Source: Cyclobacteriaceae bacterium
GTDB taxonomy: Bacteria > Bacteroidota > Bacteroidia > Cytophagales > Cyclobacteriaceae
NCBI GenBank assembly: GCA_023151255.1
Contig: JAKLJG010000005.1
Span: 77,066 to 141,065 of the forward strand
Length of the DNA stretch: 64,000 bases
Direction of reading: 5' to 3'
Shown here: one piece after another, positions 62,149-64,000 of the stretch
How the letters are laid out: the number at the start of each line of letters is the position of its first letter
Numbering within the stretch: the first letter of the stretch is position 1
The notes under the pieces: model-generated
Told to the model about the DNA's origin: nothing
The model's database searches: none
The model's input: the letters and a program-made list of their open reading frames with translations, nothing else
Program-made: the position numbers and the translations under genes

Positions 62149-62538
62149 TCATGCCGTATTAAATAAAGCAGCCAGTTTTTTCCTTGGCAAAATTTTCTGG
62201 CCTGTTTTACCGGTGGCAATTAACCGGTTATCAACTTTGGCTTCGTAGGCGCAAATCAACTCATTTGCTTTTAAGGATTCAACTGTTGCGGTGATGGTTA
62301 CTGTTTCGTCAATAAAAGCCGGGCTTTTATGATCAATGCTTAAAAATGTGCCAACCCCTTCTTCATCGTCATCACGCATTTCGAGAACGAACTGCCGTGT
62401 TGCCCATTCAATTTCACGGGCAAGGGTAAACGTTGAGCATACCGGGTGCACTACCTTACCGTGGAAAGCAGCGACATCAGCAGCTTGTACCACAAAGCGG
62501 TATTGTTTTAAATCTCCTGTTTTGAAAATCGGTTTCAT
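62149..62538 (-). CDS. Thioesterase-like hotdog protein
   Basis: A 129-residue hotdog-fold protein resembling the FlK or MaoC-like thioesterases. Motifs include VVHPVCSTFTLAREIEW, DHKSPAFIDETVTITATV and a C-terminal CAYEAKVDNRLIATGK strand. The active-site residue cannot be assigned confidently. It sits in the run tsaD to thioesterase to smpB, with the tsaD stop immediately before its ATG (no spacer), so it is co-transcribed with two translation-linked genes. Confidence 0.82.
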   Translation of the reverse strand: MKPIFKTGDLKQYRFVVQAADVAAFHGKVVHPVCSTFTLAREIEWATRQFVLEMRDDDEEGVGTFLSIDHKSPAFIDETVTITATVESLKANELICAYEAKVDNRLIATGKTGQKILPRKKLAALFNTA

Positions 62539-63549
62539 CTATTGAGCAATTGGGTATCGCGCCAGCGGAACCGTATCAAGTGAAGTAAACAAGCCTTGCT
62601 GATATTTATAATGAGCTGCCATGGCAATCATAGCTGCATTATCGGTGCAATACTCAAATGCCGGCAGGTAGATATGCCAACCCAACTTGGATGCACGCGC
62701 CTGCAATTGTGCGCGTAATGCTGAGTTTGCTGAAACCCCACCGGCAATTCCAATTTCTTTAATGCCGGTTTGTTTTGCCGCCTCTTCGAGCCTGTCCAGA
62801 AGCATGCCGACCAGGTGGTGTTGAAAGCTTGCACACAAATCAGGCAAGTTCTCTTCTATAAAATTAGGATTGGCTTTTTTCTGATCCCGTAAAAAATAAA
62901 GGAAAGCTGTTTTAATACCACTGAATGAAAAATCTAATCCGGGCATTTCGGTTTTAGGAAATGAAAAAGCTTTTGGATCGCCTTGTTGGGAATACTGATC
63001 AATCAACGGGCCTCCGGGATACGGAAGGCCCATCAGTTTAGCTGCTTTGTCAAACGCTTCACCGGCAGCGTCATCGCGGGTTTCGCCAATAACCTCCATA
63101 GTCAGGTAATCCGTAACTTGGATAAGCTGGGTATGGCCACCGCTTACCGTAAGGCACAAAAACGGAAAAGCCGGCTTTGGCTCCTCAATAAAATGTGCCA
63201 GCACATGAGCTTCCAAGTGGTTTACTTCGATAAGAGGCTTACCTAGTGCAAGGGCCATGCCTTTGGCAAACGATGCTCCCACCAGCAGTGCGCCCATCAG
63301 GCCAGGCCCGCGGGTAAACGCAATGGCATCGAGTGAAGATTTTGAAATCCCTGCCTGATGAACAGCCTCGTCCACTACGGCAATAATATTTTTCTGATGG
63401 GCCCGCGAAGCCAACTCAGGCACCACACCGCCATATTTCCGGTGCACCGCCTGTGAGGCAATAATATTATTAAGTACCTTGCCGTTACAAATTACCGCGG
63501 CAGCGGTTTCATCGCATGACGATTCGATGGCAAGGATGACGGGACCCAT
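62539..63549 (-). CDS. tsaD: tRNA threonylcarbamoyladenosine transferase TsaD
   Basis: Catalyses transfer of the threonylcarbamoyl group to A37 of ANN-decoding tRNAs. The ASKHA ATPase start VILAIESSCDETAAAV, the metal site EVNHLEAHVLAHF (H-x3-H) and SGGHTQLI are intact; 336 residues is the usual length. The ATG at 63549 gives the typical N-terminus MGPVILAIES; upstream ATGs at 63561 and 63579 are possible but add unusual residues. It diverges from a TamB-like gene, with overlapping 5' ends if the long start were used. Confidence 0.95.
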   Translation of the reverse strand: MGPVILAIESSCDETAAAVICNGKVLNNIIASQAVHRKYGGVVPELASRAHQKNIIAVVDEAVHQAGISKSSLDAIAFTRGPGLMGALLVGASFAKGMALALGKPLIEVNHLEAHVLAHFIEEPKPAFPFLCLTVSGGHTQLIQVTDYLTMEVIGETRDDAAGEAFDKAAKLMGLPYPGGPLIDQYSQQGDPKAFSFPKTEMPGLDFSFSGIKTAFLYFLRDQKKANPNFIEENLPDLCASFQHHLVGMLLDRLEEAAKQTGIKEIGIAGGVSANSALRAQLQARASKLGWHIYLPAFEYCTDNAAMIAMAAHYKYQQGLFTSLDTVPLARYPIAQ

Positions 63550-63559
63550 AGTGTAACGC

Positions 63560-64000
63560 ATGAAACTGCAAGTTATCAAAAATCAGGTATTGTATTGGCT
63601 CAAGAGCCTTGCGTTGTACGGCCTGTACATTATTGTGCTGTTGATGCTCTCATCTTTTTTCCTTCTACAAATACCGGCTGTGCAGACACGCATAACCAAA
63701 GAAATTCTTGCATCTCTTTCGAATCAAACCGGTTTTAAAATTACTGTCGGCCAGGTTGAATTCTACTGGTTCGACCAGGCTATGATTGAACGTTTGGCTA
63801 TTGTTGATCCGGAAGGCAACACCATGATAGGCGCACACCGGCTACAGGTAAACTTTTCATTTAACGGAATTTTCGGAGATAGGGACATCCGTATTGATGC
63901 TGTAGGTGCCGACAGCGCCCGGGTTTTTCTAACACGCATCCAGGAAACCGATTCAACCCGTAACCTGAATATCAATGTATTTTCAAAACGACTGCGTGGC
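63560..64000 (+). CDS. TamB-like translocation/assembly protein, 3' end cut by window
   Basis: An open frame of 147 codons from ATG 63560 to the window edge, with no stop. The N-terminus has a transmembrane anchor (about residues 13-38: WLKSLALYGLYIIVLLMLS and on) followed by IPAVQTRITKEILASLSNQTG, the usual lead of TamB/AsmA-like proteins that move lipids or outer-membrane proteins across the periplasm. The following KITVGQVEF and VNFSFNGIFGD strands fit. The full protein would be over 1000 residues. A TsaD-TamB pair like this is common in Cytophagales, in my recollection. Confidence 0.85.
   Translation, partial: MKLQVIKNQVLYWLKSLALYGLYIIVLLMLSSFFLLQIPAVQTRITKEILASLSNQTGFKITVGQVEFYWFDQAMIERLAIVDPEGNTMIGAHRLQVNFSFNGIFGDRDIRIDAVGADSARVFLTRIQETDSTRNLNINVFSKRLRG

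Noticed and set aside
1-64000. tRNA, rRNA, insertion sequences, phage genes, riboswitches
   Set aside because: No cloverleaf, rRNA-like stretch, transposase, integrase or recognisable aptamer was seen on either strand.

Overview
The window reads as a chromosomal segment of a Bacteroidota bacterium, most likely order Cytophagales. The signs are: a type IX secretion (T9SS) C-terminal sorting domain on a giant surface protein, a type III glutamine synthetase, ~800-residue double-FtsX ABC permeases, a CrtYcd-type lycopene cyclase in a crt operon, a head-GIN protein, lipoproteins with short N-terminal signals, and almost no Shine-Dalgarno sequences. The species cannot be named from sequence alone. 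There is no rRNA, tRNA, CRISPR array, phage or transposase gene; the segment is ordinary chromosome.

Layout. 1-7.1 kb (+): leuS (its 5' end is cut by the window), a helical protein of unknown function, fabH, a small unknown protein, a C-terminal processing protease and an alpha/beta hydrolase lipoprotein. 7.1-14 kb (mostly -): M28 peptidase, glutamine synthetase III, a head-GIN protein, a TerB-like protein (+) and an amidohydrolase lipoprotein. 14-20 kb: alkaline-phosphatase-superfamily membrane enzyme and outer-membrane barrel (+), then CapA-SPOR, PdeM and a PepSY-TM protein (-), and a rhomboid protease (+). 20-26 kb (-): universal stress protein, SulP transporter, an OmpR-type two-component system, a DUF6326-like membrane protein and a Crp/Fnr regulator. 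25.7-26.1 kb holds a non-coding, possibly repeat-derived stretch. 26.1-28.7 kb (-): an Lhr-type DEXH helicase that carries an in-frame palindromic repeat.

28.7-36.4 kb (+) is a photoprotection block. A MerR regulator with a cobalamin-binding domain of the CarH type is followed by a sigma factor, crtI, crtB, idi, a DUF6435 protein, photolyase, an SRPBCC protein, crtZ and lycopene cyclase, ending in a hairpin. The enzymes together predict zeaxanthin synthesis, coupled to light repair of DNA.

36.8-46.9 kb is an efflux or lipid-export module: two permeases, an ATPase and an HlyD-type adaptor (-), with a divergent NtrC-type regulator and kinase (+). Two sigma-54-like promoters, each about 50 bp from a GTTCA-N4-TGAAC dyad, suggest that the regulator switches on its ABC neighbours. 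A palindromic repeat sits exactly where the ATPase start should be.

46.9-60.3 kb: a lipoprotein, then an exported caspase-like protease directly downstream of a 2309-residue T9SS surface protein (a predicted seven-bladed propeller followed by FN3-type repeats), a lipoprotein with a carboxypeptidase-regulatory-like domain and an Ig-like secreted protein. A divergent sigma factor and a membrane TPR protein flank this cluster. 60.3-64 kb: HNH nuclease, an NlpC/P60 protein that has lost its catalytic Cys and His, smpB, a thioesterase, tsaD and the start of a TamB-like protein that runs off the window.
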